Assembly (NCBI RefSeq): GCF_963678635.1
Contig: NC_087066.1
Location: 63,370,282-63,434,281, forward strand
Reading direction: 5' to 3'
DNA length: 64,000 nucleotides
Source: Symsagittifera roscoffensis
Taxonomy: Eukaryota; Xenacoelomorpha; Acoela; Convolutidae
The notes below the pieces were generated by a model, which was not told where the DNA came from, did not search any database, and was given only the letters and a program-made list of their open reading frames with translations. Each line of letters begins with the position of its first letter. The first letter of the stretch is position 1. Below are positions 45,378 through 55,123 of the stretch, one piece after another. Both the position numbers and the translations under genes were made by a program.

Positions 45378-46331
45378 CATGGGTGCGGCGCCCGGCAACC
45401 TGGTCCGGCTGTTCCTCGAACTGTCTCTAGAATCGGCCATCGCTCCCAGGCGACTGGACAACGCTCTCGGGTTGAAGAAGGGTGGATTTGGGGGTGGTCG
45501 GAACCGGACTTGGGCCGTTTCTAGCAACTGTGCCTCCAATGCGCTTATGTGCCTTTGGAAGACGCCATTTAACCACTCCACCCCTCTGGGCCTGTCAAAG
45601 TGAATCCCGTCCAAGGATGCATCGTCGGTGAAAGCAGATCGCTCCATCTGCTCGGCTACGTCCAGTAGTCCAACGGGGAGGACGCTCCTTTGGTGTATTT
45701 GCCTGATTATTTCATTCAGGTTTCGCACTTTCGTGTTCATCTCCATTGCATGTTGATCCGCTTTCATGTTATAAGGAATGGTGCACACCGTGAGAATGGC
45801 AGGATCCATTTGAATCCGCAATTCCTCTAGAATGCAGCTCATCTTGTCATGCAGCCTCGTCACCTTCCTTGCCTCCCCCCTAGACACGTCGTTCGTCCCG
45901 ACCGTCAGAGTTACCATGTATACTCTTGCCATCCCTAGCATCTCAAGTGTTGCCAACATCTGCGGCGTCGCAGCTCGAGGGAAACTCAAGATCCTCGTTT
46001 GCCAATGGGACTGAATCCGGGTCAGCACCCGCAACAAGCTGTCCCCTATGATCAGGTGGACCGCCCCCTCAGGCAAACCTAGCTGCGTGAGGTATTCCAC
46101 CCAAGCCGCGTCATGGAAGCAATCCCTCCTGTCTCTATGCGCCGTACTCCAATCCATCCGATTGTGCCTGTGGTATCCGCCTTCCGTATTTTTCTTGTAA
46201 CTTGAGATCACCACACTCCTGACAGGTTGCTCCCTCCACGTCGAGGGTAGCTCCACTCTTGCTGGACTCTCACGACTCATTAGCTGTAGCCGCTCGTTCA
46301 ACTCTTTCAGTCGCGACGAGCTACCGCTCAC
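45375..46331 (-). pseudogene. ORF-X segment with SGNH/GDSL hydrolase domain, element B (318 codons)
   Basis: Best-preserved enzyme-like domain of ORF-X. Blocks appear in family order with sensible spacing: IIGDSLL with S98 as candidate nucleophile, VGTND at 144-148 (Gly/Asn oxyanion block) and DGIHF at 241-245 with D241/H244. SGNH enzymes hydrolyse esters of lipids, sugars or small acyl groups; the substrate here is unknown. A basic region precedes it (KNTEGGYHRHNRMDW). The apparent Met overlaps the end of the upstream frame by 4 bp. Copy A shows continuous coding across that joint (YTPSSTGGSQ), so a 4-bp deletion in B near 46360 caused the split. Confidence 0.8.
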
Positions 46332-47128
46332 CTGACTACTACTCGGGGTTGAACTTGGGGTATATCCAGCGCGACGTCCATCAATGGGCGTATTATTTGT
46401 GTCTCTAGGCCACGCAGGGAGGACGTTGATTCAGTTGGTATCCACACCTCCAACCCCTCATTCATATGTTCTTGAGCCGCGCGATCAAGGTTTAATCGTC
46501 CTTTCGATCTAGGAGCTTCGTCCACCTCCATACGCGACTCTGGCCTTGAGCCGGTAACTATCCGCTCTTTGGGACTAGCCCCTTTCTGCATGTCAAGCTC
46601 GCGTTGTCGTTGCTGGATCCTTTCAAGCTCCGACTTCAGCTGCTCACAATTCGCGGCGTTCTCTCGTACTCTTTGTTCCTGTAGATGCTCAGCTCTCAAC
46701 ATATCCAGTTCCCTCCGCGCTTGGTCCTTTTCGACGACCGCTTGATCCCTCTCAAGTTTCGCCTGATCTCTCTCAAGCTTCGCTTGATCCCGGTCGAGGT
46801 TCGCCTTGTTCCTCTCCCGCTGAGTCCTCTCAAGCTCTCTCTTTATGATACTAAGGTCTGGATACGCTTCCCCCGTTTGTTGCGCTCGCGACATCGATGG
46901 TATCTTACTCGTGCTCTGGCCTGTAGATCTGACTGATGGTCTGATCGGTAGTGGGAACTCCCCTGCACCATACTCGGTATTGTTACTCAAGCCAGGGTTC
47001 CTTGCCAAATCGAACCCCCTTATTGCTCCATCCACATTCCAGGACAGCCATCTGGTTTGCTCTGGTTGGATATTCCATCGGTGGTGTAGCCGACCATCAA
47101 AACCGCTTCTGTCGCAGACTCCCGGCAC
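46328..47128 (-). pseudogene. ORF-X coiled-coil segment, element B (266 codons)
   Basis: After TRWLSWNVDGAIRGFDLARN comes a Pro/Ser-rich stretch and then a long heptad-rich region (ERNKANLDRDQAKLERDQAK through RVRENAANCEQLKSELERI), a confident coiled coil of about 90 residues built from DQAKLER-type repeats. MEVDEAPRSKGRLNLDRAAQ follows. The frame differs from the N-terminal frame at 47020-47283; copy A has a frame change at the same place. Probably an assembly or oligomerisation segment. Confidence 0.65.
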
Positions 47129-47283
47129 TCGCCCTGTTCCTCCAACTGGAGGATGGCATTCAGCATCACTGCCATTCTCTCATCCACTTGAGTGTAACCC
47201 AGGTCCCTCAGGCGTCTGTACAACTCATCAAGTGTGGGCTTTTTCAAAGCCGATGGCATGGACTTCCAGAATCGATCTGCCAT
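47020..47283 (-). CDS. ORF-X N-terminal frame, element B (MADRFWKS...)
   Basis: 87 codons. The start is chosen because MA(D/Y)RFWKS is conserved at 15325, 19157 and 47283, and because coding similarity to the other copies begins exactly there. The context AAATGGC is a reasonable initiation site. The predicted protein is helical (TLDELYRRLRDLGYTQVDER, AVMLNAILQLEEQ). The coding frame must shift before residue 75 to reach the coiled coil. No family recognised. Confidence 0.5.
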   Translation of the reverse strand: MADRFWKSMPSALKKPTLDELYRRLRDLGYTQVDERMAVMLNAILQLEEQGECRESATEAVLMVGYTTDGISNQSKPDGCPGMWMEQ

Positions 47284-47734
47284 TTCTGTAACTTCCAGGT
47301 GATCTTGAGTATTAGCAACTTGAGTTTTACCTGAGCAACTTGAGTTTTACCTTAGCAACTTGAGTATTACTTCTTGAAGCGTCGTTCAATTTGCGTTTTC
47401 GTTTATGGACCTCCTTTCCTCAATTGAATGCAGTTGGGTAGTCAATTTGACTTTACCAAATCAATCTGAAAATAACGCCCGATTTTTAGACTAACAGGCT
47501 ATGTTCCTAACCTAAAAACCCCCTTTACCACTATAGTTAAAACCCTTTCCTTTTCGTCCTACTAAAAAAGTTCAATTAGAAATTTTCTAAAAACATGCAG
47601 ATTCATTTTATGTTTTAGCACCATCAATCATTTAAAATTTTAATTGTCATGCCAATCACCTTTAAGATTCTTTACCTGTTTTGTACCCCGAGATTCTCCC
47701 CCTATGCCCAACTCGAGACCCCCGTGTACCCGAC
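47284..47734. other. Non-coding interval between pol and ORF-X, element B
   Basis: 450 bp, AT-rich, no usable frame. Near 47307-47360 the element has three copies of GCAACTTGAGT(T/A)TTAC. Element A has a different short repeat in the same place. A TTACAG just before the ORF-X ATG (RNA strand) could be a splice acceptor, but this is weak. Confidence 0.45.
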
Positions 47735-48532
47735 TCAGGCGATGCTCAAGTAGTATTTCTTATGAAGATGTACCATTATCTCCGTTTCTGCGAAGACCAC
47801 GTGTAGGATAGCGTACAATTCCCTTGGGCTCAATTTGCCCCTGTTTGGGTCATACACCGGTATTGAGACCTCCGTTATCCCTCTTTCAATCATGAAGTCT
47901 CGTAGTCTTGTTAGTGCCAACATCACGTGTTCGGAATCGATCGCGTTCCTGTCATTGACTCTCGTCACTAGGAAGCACAGGTATTTGCCCGGGACTTGTG
48001 CTACTGATGGTGGAAGCGCGGCCATTCCTCCCAGTCCCGGTCTCTGTCTAAACAGAAACTCCACGTTCTGGTACTCTCTCTTAAAGGCAGCCTCCAGTCT
48101 TGATTTGAAACTCATGTTCGCCGTGATACAGATTGCGCTAGTCCTGTCTGACAGAATGAAGTCACTATCCGTTATCAGGATATTTTCCGAGTATTCATTT
48201 GGTATTTCAAACTTCGTTTTGAAATTCCGTCCTATGGTAGGCTCGGCCTCCTCCCCATCCAGTTCCAGTCCGCACGTTTCTCTCACTTCCCTGAGTTTCT
48301 TTATCATTAAATTTTCGGTGTGGGTAATTCCTACCCCGACTCCCCGGACAAAAATATTTATCGACGTCCCCGTCGATGATACTGGGTCTGAATTATCTGG
48401 CGGAATGTCGAGCGGGCTGTCTGTTGCGGTCCAGCCGAAAAGAGGATTCTCCGTTTTCATGTACTTCCCCGCTGATATGTCAACTTGCTGTATGCTTTGT
48501 CCTTCTTCGCTTCCGTTCTTGACATCGCGCAT
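47735..48532 (-). pseudogene. Pol C-terminal macro-like domain, element B (265 codons)
   Basis: Residues 118-257 resemble a TARG1/ALC1-type macro domain: ILITDSDFILSDRTSAICI (first strand and loop), FKREY, GGMAALPPS, KYLCFLVTRVNDR, a helix LALTRLRDFMIERGI, strand EVSIPVYDP and VVFAETEIMVHLHKKY. Macro domains bind or hydrolyse ADP-ribose. The late loop (VYDPNRGKL) lacks the usual GCG-Asp pattern, so catalysis is uncertain. The region before it (SINIFVRGVGVGITHTENL) is conserved between A and B. It is the natural C-terminus of pol after the acidic tail. The domain call is from pattern memory, not a search. Confidence 0.55.
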
Positions 48533-49571
48533 CCATTCATTCTAATATCCTCAGGTTCGTATTCTCCCTCCACTCTATCTCGCTCTGTTCTAAATCCGTC
48601 TCCCGCTCCGGTGTCGAGTAGTCTTCCTGTGGGTAGGTTCATTTTCATCGATGATTTGCCATTCACCATCTGCCGCCAGCTCGCCCACATTTAGTAGTTC
48701 TTTGCCTAGGTCATCGGGCTGTATCTTATCGATCAGGAAATTGTCCCCATACCTGTTATACCTCATGCCCTTGCGTTTGCGATTGCCACTCCTTGTCCCC
48801 GCTGGTATTGATAAGTCTGGTTCTGTCCACTTCGGTACCTCACCTTGCTCCGGATCGTTCCAGTCTTCTTCCACAAAAGATTCCGCTTCTTCCACAAAAG
48901 ATTCCGCTTCAGCTTCTATTTTTTCAAAGTCATCCAAACTCAAATTCTCATTGTCATCATTCTTGTCTCTGGTGTCTTTTTCGTTCGCTTCACATGCTGG
49001 CTCCACCAGTAGGTACTCTAGTCCCTCCATGTCCTTTGGTATACACCAGTCCTCTGGGGATGGGACATGACTCATAATGTGCTGCTCGCCCAGTACTCAA
49101 GCGGTAGAACCGTCCTTGTTGATGTACTTCCGTTATCATGAATGGTCCTCTCCATTTCTTGAGTAGTTTCTTCGTCCCTTTCGGCGGTATAACATTCTGG
49201 AAAACCCACACAAACTGGCCCACTTCATATGGCTTCGCCAGTAATATCCTTTCATCATATTTCTTGCGCTGTCTCATTTGTGCTTTATCACTCTGCATTT
49301 CATCTACTGTGGGCCGTTCCAGGAAATTCGAACAACTCGATAGTCCATCGTCTGTCTCTGACTTAAGTGACTTCACAAGACCTGATGAACCTTTTATTTT
49401 CTTCAATCGTCTCAAGATACAAATTTTGTCCCTATGATTGGGACAATCAACAACTTCATTTTGTTTATGGTTTTCAGTTCTTTCATATCGAGTTTTTACG
49501 GGTAAAGCATATCCCAGTTTCCTCCCCCTCTGTATCGTGATTGATATGTCAAGGGTATTCAACAAGTTCAT
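48457..49571 (-). pseudogene. Pol remnant, element B: PR-RT linker joined to integrase C-terminus and acidic tail
   Basis: 48990-49571 starts in the region after the protease (YALPVKTRYERTENHKQNEV) and at about 49290 passes in frame (ERPTVDEMQSD to KAQMRQRKKYDER) into the integrase C-terminus (VGQFVWVFQNVIPPKG, KKWRGPFMITEVHQQGRFY). RT, RNase H and the catalytic integrase core are thus removed. 48590-49075 is the acidic tail, with a duplicated EAESFVEE and RYNRYGDNFLIDKIQPDD. 48457-48690 continues it in a shifted frame. Confidence 0.7.
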
Positions 49572-51096
49572 TGTAATTTTTCATTCTGAAGCTTACGATC
49601 GCCGCTTCGTTCGCCTTTAGCCTCACTCTCCTACTCAAGAATACTGGTGCTTTGGTCTCATTTGCCATTATTAAATTTACAGGTTTGATTGCGTACCTCC
49701 TATCCGGGTTCCGTATCCTGAACATTGCGTTGCTTAGATCAATCGCTACATCAAAGTTCCTGATGCAGTCTCTGCCTAAAATAAATTGGTCAGACTCCTC
49801 TAGGTTTTCTACCACAAGAAAGCTCATCCACAGGTTACGTTCCCCCAGATTCAGGGCTATTATCGGCGTTCTGCCCAACACCCGCAGCGCCCCTTTGTTT
49901 GCAGCTGACAACCGTATTCTTGAATCTATCAAATCATTTTTGTTGACGCCCATTCGTTCCCAAGTTTCGATTGGTATGACACTCAAGACCGCTCCCGTAT
50001 CAAGTAACCCACGTAACTGAGTCTTCTTGCCACTTATGTCAAGCACATGTGCTGTCACATCTGCCTCTGTCCCGATGTGCATTGCATCTTCCTCAAGCAT
50101 GGCGCAGTGTCCAATCGATCTCACTTTCAACTCTTCTTTTCCCACGTAGATTTGCCCTATTAGATCTTCATCACATTTTATCATTGTTTTCGTATAGATG
50201 TTGATCCCATCTATATTTAGCATCACCTCATGTGGACCATAAGCTTCTGTGTACCTGTTATCAACTCGGACTGACTTGCTACCCGCTCTCGTTAGTAGTG
50301 CCCTCAATGCTCTAGAAGTCGTTTGTGGGCTTATACAACTCAAGTAATCTGCGTACACATCAATGTGCATTATTGTCTGGTCACTTGGTTCGCTCAAGTT
50401 TCTCGTTACCTCATGGCCGCCCACAGTGATTATTGACATTGTTCTTGCCCCAATCTTTGTTATGCCGAATGGCTTACCTGTAACCTTCTTTACAGTGTTG
50501 CAGTTTCCATTTTTTGTCGACCCCGCTACAGCCTCTGGTATTGTTTGCGAGCAACTTAATGCTTCGTTCATTTTCTGTCTTTCGATCTCTTGCTTCAGAC
50601 GTTGTTCTATTTCTTTCGCTGCCAGGTCTTGTTTCACTTTGATGATAGCTTCCTCTGCCGCCTTCTCATAATTTATTTCTAGGGCGTTCCTTGCCGTGGC
50701 TTCTGTTGCACTATTACATTGCGTTACAGCTTTCACTGTTTTCGTCGGCAGTTCCGCACTTGGTTTTTCTAGATTTTTCGTTTCAAATTCACCTTGTCTG
50801 TTTCTCTGGTTCTGTACCGCTGCTAACGCCAACTTGTGTTTTGGATGACTCCGATTCTTGACCGCCTCCCAAAAAAACGGACAGTCCATCCTGAAGCGCC
50901 CCTCTTGGTTGCAGAAGAAGCATCTTGCACCTATTTTGATGATCAAGCCACTATAGAACTCGTGTTCCTCCATCTGGCTCATATCTTCCTCATCGGGTGC
51001 ATATCCCAAACTCTTCGTGCCCTGTTTGTATGTCGTGCAATCCGCCACATGATGGTCAGCTGACCCCCAGTTCGCGCATGTTCTGCGTTTGTCCAT
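49549..51096 (-). pseudogene. Zinc-knuckle and aspartic protease ORF, element B (515 codons)
   Basis: Retroviral-type protease that would cleave the polyproteins. Two knuckles lie near the start: C7..C20 with Trp at the second Cys position (CANWGSADHHVADC), and CFFCNQEGRFRMDC at 59-72 with Arg in place of His. A helical linker follows (EAIIKVKQDLAAKEIEQRLK). The retropepsin domain starts at RGLLDTGAVLSVIP (catalytic D366 of DTGA) and ends with FILGRDCIRNFDVAIDL. The frame ends at 49549 by a frameshift into the next segment. The start follows gag with a frame overlap typical of gag/pol junctions. Confidence 0.8.
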
Positions 51097-51097
51097 G

Positions 51098-52973
51098 TCA
51101 TCTCTGGGCTTGTACCATGACGACCTTTGTGGCTGACTCCCCCCCTTGCGTATTACTGTTGTCTGAGTACGAGTATTTCTTGGGTTTCATTAGCATGTAT
51201 TCTCTTGACTTCTGCCTCATCTCTTCTGGAGTTGGTGCACTGTCTTTCGACAATGTATAGTATGTTGCTAACATCGTTCTCAAGTCATCACTCTTTACCC
51301 CATCAATGAACTTTGAGGCGATGCTGAAGTTCCTTCGGTTGGTAGATTCTTCCGGGTCACTCCTTCTTCTCAAGCTCTCACGATCATCTAGGAACCTGTC
51401 TATCGATTCATCGTCCCTTTGCCTTTTCTTCTCAAATCGCATCATCGCTTGATGACCCTTCATGCCTGAGCCGAATCGATTTAACAATATTTCGAAGATT
51501 TTGTCCGCTGTATCGCGTTCCTCTTCTTTCTTCGCAACCACTCATTTCAATGCCGTGCCTTCCAGGTTGCTCAGTATCGCTGTGAATGCTTGCCTCTCAT
51601 CGTTCAAGTTGTCTTGTTCCAAGTGCAACCTCATGACTTCTACCCAAGTGTCAATGCATCCGTCTGAATAATCTTTGAATTCTTTTGGTTTCTTGAAAGT
51701 TTTCCTGGATTTGTTGCTTCCTCTGTCACTCGAGTCGGTGTTCCTTGTAGCGAAGGCTTCCAGTGTCCTGTTCATCATTTCCCAGGTGCTTGTCCATGTC
51801 ATGGCATCCGGTCCCACGTTGTTGTGAGTCGTGGAGTCTCCTGGACACTTGTTGCGTTCGCTGTTCCACTTTTTATAATCGCCTTGGCCTCCACCGGTGC
51901 CGTACTCGCAGCCTCCCGGGGTACTGGTAACGGTGTTTACTGTCATTTGTTCCTTTGTGGTTCCACGAAGTCAACTCTATTACCTTGTGTCCGCTCCGCC
52001 GCTGGCCTGTCTTGTGGTGTTGAATTCCTCAAGATAGCGTCTAACTTTGTCTGAATTGCACTTGAGCTCTCAGCCTGGTCCCTACTCATTGTATCCATTC
52101 TCGTTTCCAAACTCCCCAACTGGCTATTCACTGCGTTATATCGCTGCTTCATTTCTCGCATGTCTTTTCTGATGTTCTTGTCTCGCTCTCCATCAGTGGT
52201 GTCCACTTTGTCAGACATCTGCTGAAGCTTTTCTTCTGTTGCTCTCGCTAGATGGAAATAGCTGTCCAGGTACTCATGTTTGTTGTTTCTCATTTCCTTC
52301 CTTATCACATTTATATCCTCTTCGCTGTGTTGTGCTTCAGTTTCTCGTCTATCTGATCTAGCTTCGCCATCAAGTCACTTAGCTCAAGAGTAGTTGTTCC
52401 ATGGTCCGTTGTTGTCCTGTAGTCGGTCGCTGGTCCCGGTTTTTTCTGATCCTCGTTTTGGTCGGTCTCTGTCGTTCACGTGGACACTGTTCCGAATGTT
52501 ATGCTTTTCTCGGCTTTCGTCTCCTCCACTGCTGCGTCTCTCGATTTCATTCCGACCATCATCGCCAATCTTTCAGTAAAAGACGTTCTCTTTGCTTGAG
52601 ACTCATCCTTCACCGTTTCTGGCGTGTTCCCTGTTGTGTCTTCCACGTTGTCTTTTGGTGAGAACTCCATGGGCTTCGGATTAGTTTCTTCCGCATTGGG
52701 CATCGGAGTTGACTCTGTCGTTTTCTTTCCTACTTCATCCACACTTTGATCCGGTGTCTCTAGTTCAATCTCGATGGTGGGTTCTACTCGTTCCCCTTCC
52801 GTGCCCTCTTTTGCTCTGTTCTCCGTAGTACTCCTCGTGTTTACCATACTAACTGAAAAGTTCTTCTTTGTTACCTTCGGACCCATTGATGTTGTTTTAC
52901 GTAGCGATGAGTTATACTTTGTCTTCGCTTCGGTAGATCTTTTTTCAGCTACCGGTTTCCTGCTCCGCCTCAT
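51098..52973 (-). pseudogene. Gag-like region, element B, broken
   Basis: Four frames in order: 52476-52973 (basic then acidic, TRSTTENRAKEGTEGERVEP), 51943-52308 (coiled-coil-like, DKNIRKDMREMKQRYNAVN), 51542-51946 (KTFKKPKEFKDYSDGCIDTW and LHLEQDNLNDERQAF, the start of a Ty3-type capsid) and 51098-51541 (capsid end: FEILLNRFGSGMKGHQAM, DESIDRFLDDRESLRRR). The last two are in the same frame, interrupted by one TGA at 51542-51544. Frameshifts near 52475 and 51945 separate the others. The layout matches Ty3 gag: N-terminal region, capsid, then knuckles in the next frame. Confidence 0.65.
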
Positions 52974-53235
52974 TATTTTTATTTACAATTGTTCCTATTT
53001 ACAGTATTACTTTCTACAAAATTCTACTCTAAGGTTAAAACCTCTTTTGACAAAATTTTGTAAAACGAAATTTACAATTTGCTAAAAACAACTTTTCCTG
53101 AGCTTTTGAAAATTCTATATGTTTGGATTTGATAGAAAATTTGATTTTGCAATTGGTTACTTCAACCTGTCTTAGTACAATTTTAGTACCGTCACTCCCC
53201 TTTTTTATACTGTTCCAAGACTTCCTCTCTACTGT

Positions 53236-53830
53236 CCCAAGACTATTCAGTGTTGTCCCAGTACTTCTTGTTAGTGTCCCAAGACTATTCAGTGTTGTCC
53301 CAGTACTTCTTGTTAGTGTCCCAAGACTATTCAGTGTTGTCCCAGTACTTCTTGTTAGTGTCCCAAGACTACTGTCCCAAGACCACTGTCCCAAGACCCT
53401 TGCTCTAAGACTACTGTCCCAAGACTACTGTCCCAAGACTAGTGTCCCAAGACCACTGTCCCAAGACTAGTGTCCCAAGACCACTGTCCCAAGACTAGTG
53501 TCCCAAGACTACTGTCCCAAGACTACTGTCCCAAGACCACTGTCCCAAGACTAGTGTCCCAAGACTACTGTCCCAAGACTACTGTCCCAAGACTAGTGTC
53601 CCAAGACTACTGTCCCAAGACCATTGTCCCAAGACCACTGTCCCAAGACTACTGTCCCAAGACCACTGTCCCAAGACTACTGTCCCAAGACCACTGTCCC
53701 AAGGCCGCTGTCCCAAGACTGTTTCGTACCAAGACTGCTCTGGTCCAAGACTGTCCCAAGACTGCACCGTCCCAAGACTGTCCCCAGACTGCAATGTCCC
53801 AGGACTTCTTCGGTACTGTCCCAAGACTTG
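53236..53830. repeat. Minisatellite: 14-bp monomer (CCCAAGACTACTGT type) with 42-bp higher-order units
   Basis: 53236-53363 is three copies of a 42-bp unit (three diverged 14-mers). From about 53370 to 53700 there are about 24 head-to-tail 14-mers, with ACTACTGT/ACCACTGT/ACTAGTGT variants. Beyond 53700 the monomers decay. Confidence 0.9.
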
Positions 53831-54725
53831 TCACTGAGTGTCTGGATATCGGATCTCTTCTTCTTCGTTGTAGGGACTCTTGAACCACTGTACCTTTTAC
53901 CACCACTTGAGCTCTAATAAAAATTTTCCCAAAATCCCTATCTTAATGGCCAAAACCCCAATACTAACCCCCTATTATTTATCTCCCTCTCGTTGTTTCA
54001 GGCTATTTGAAACCCTACCTTCCTCGCAGGTATCTTGTGATCACCTGTTCGTTCAAATACCAACAACAAATTTTCACCAAAACGTAAAAATTTTAACAGG
54101 AAAAAATTCCAAAAACAAAGAGACGAACCTACCTAAAATTCAAAGTTGACAGATGTCAACCTTTGTCTGAAAATGTCTGGTACCCGATTGCCACGCGTTT
54201 TCCTCCCCCCTGCTAGCGATCTTATGGGGTATCACAAAAACTGTCTATGTCCGTTCCCCCCTACCGATCCGACCAGGGTACCCTCCTTGAACCTGATGTT
54301 AAATTTGGATATCCGCTTCTTATAACCAACGCGTGTAAGTATCTAATGTCACTAAATCGACGATGCCGAACAATTAGTTACTCTAATGTGTACCCACTTT
54401 TTACAATTTACAACCGCTAACCTCTAACCTAACCAGCCCCCCTTCTAACCTCCCCCCTCTTTAGCTCCCCTCTTAAGCCGAAAAATCCCTTAAGCGCCGG
54501 GTGCTAAACCTCTCGAGAGAAAACCGTAGACCTGTTTCCAGGCCTGCTTGTGTAAAAACTTCCTCAAAACAATGGGGCTCCGCTTATCCAATTTTGCACT
54601 TATCTCCTATAATGTAATGTGGATTTTAACGATACCCGTTTGCCCAACTTGAGAACACCCCTGTGCGTCCTCTTGTAGTGATCCCGTGCTGGTTGTCTCC
54701 GTTTTGCACTTGACAGCAGCACCAT

Positions 54726-54914
54726 CTTCCCACTTGGCTGGTCACCTCTTCCAGTCAAGTTTCCTGGCGGTTCAGCTCAGTCCCTCCGAACCACTTTCCC
54801 ACTCGGCTGGTCAACTCTTCCAGTCAAGTCTCCTAGTGGTCCGGTTCGATCCTTGTGGACCACTTTCCCACTCGGCTGGTTACCCTTTCCAGTCAAGTCT
54901 CCTAGTGGTCTGGC
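54726..54914. repeat. 69-bp tandem repeat, about 2.7 copies
   Basis: Unit begins TTTCCCACTCGGCTGG and includes TTCCAGTCAAGTCTCCTAG; three copies near 54726, 54792 and 54861. 69 bp equals 23 codons; on the minus strand it reads GPLGDLTGRVDQPSGKVV, but the start and flanks give no support for a gene. Confidence 0.8.
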
Positions 54915-55093
54915 TAGGTTGCAATCTATCTGAAAACCCTTAACAACGCCCCCACTCGGGCACTTTATTGAAGTCACTTGTTTAAATTGCTAGACTGATC
55001 GAAACGATCGGTCTTATAAAACCGGTACTCTAGAATGGGCATGCAGCCCGGAGCTGTGTCAAGTGGGTTCGACTCCATAGTCATGATGTAGTT

Positions 55094-55123
55094 AAAACAC
55101 CCAGGAGCGCCATAAAAACAGTG
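55094..55123 (-). promoter_or_regulatory. Candidate primer-binding site next to the 5' LTR of element B
   Basis: On the element strand, just past the LTR end, the sequence reads TGGCGCTCCTGGGTGTT, starting with TGG as a site complementary to a tRNA 3' CCA would. It is about 13 bp from the LTR end, farther than usual, and folding of the matching tRNA end is imperfect. The same block, slightly altered, is the centre of the hairpin at 26671-26695. Confidence 0.3.

Larger units (their letters stand above)
52976..55123 (-). other. Leader (5' untranslated) region of element B
   Basis: About 2.1 kb between the 5' LTR and gag, unusually long. It holds a 14-bp/42-bp minisatellite (53236-53830), a 69-bp repeat (54726-54914) and otherwise low-coding AT-rich DNA with runs of C and T. 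Frames across the minisatellites are open only because the periods are multiples of three overall. Confidence 0.6.

Noticed and set aside
53370-53700. Resemblance to a CRISPR array
   Set aside because: The units are contiguous 14-mers without spacers, in a eukaryotic retroelement leader.
53470-53883. Plus-strand ORFs with CPKTTVPRL repeats
   Set aside because: Three 14-bp monomers make 42 bp, so all frames stay open. There is no start context or flanking coding signal.
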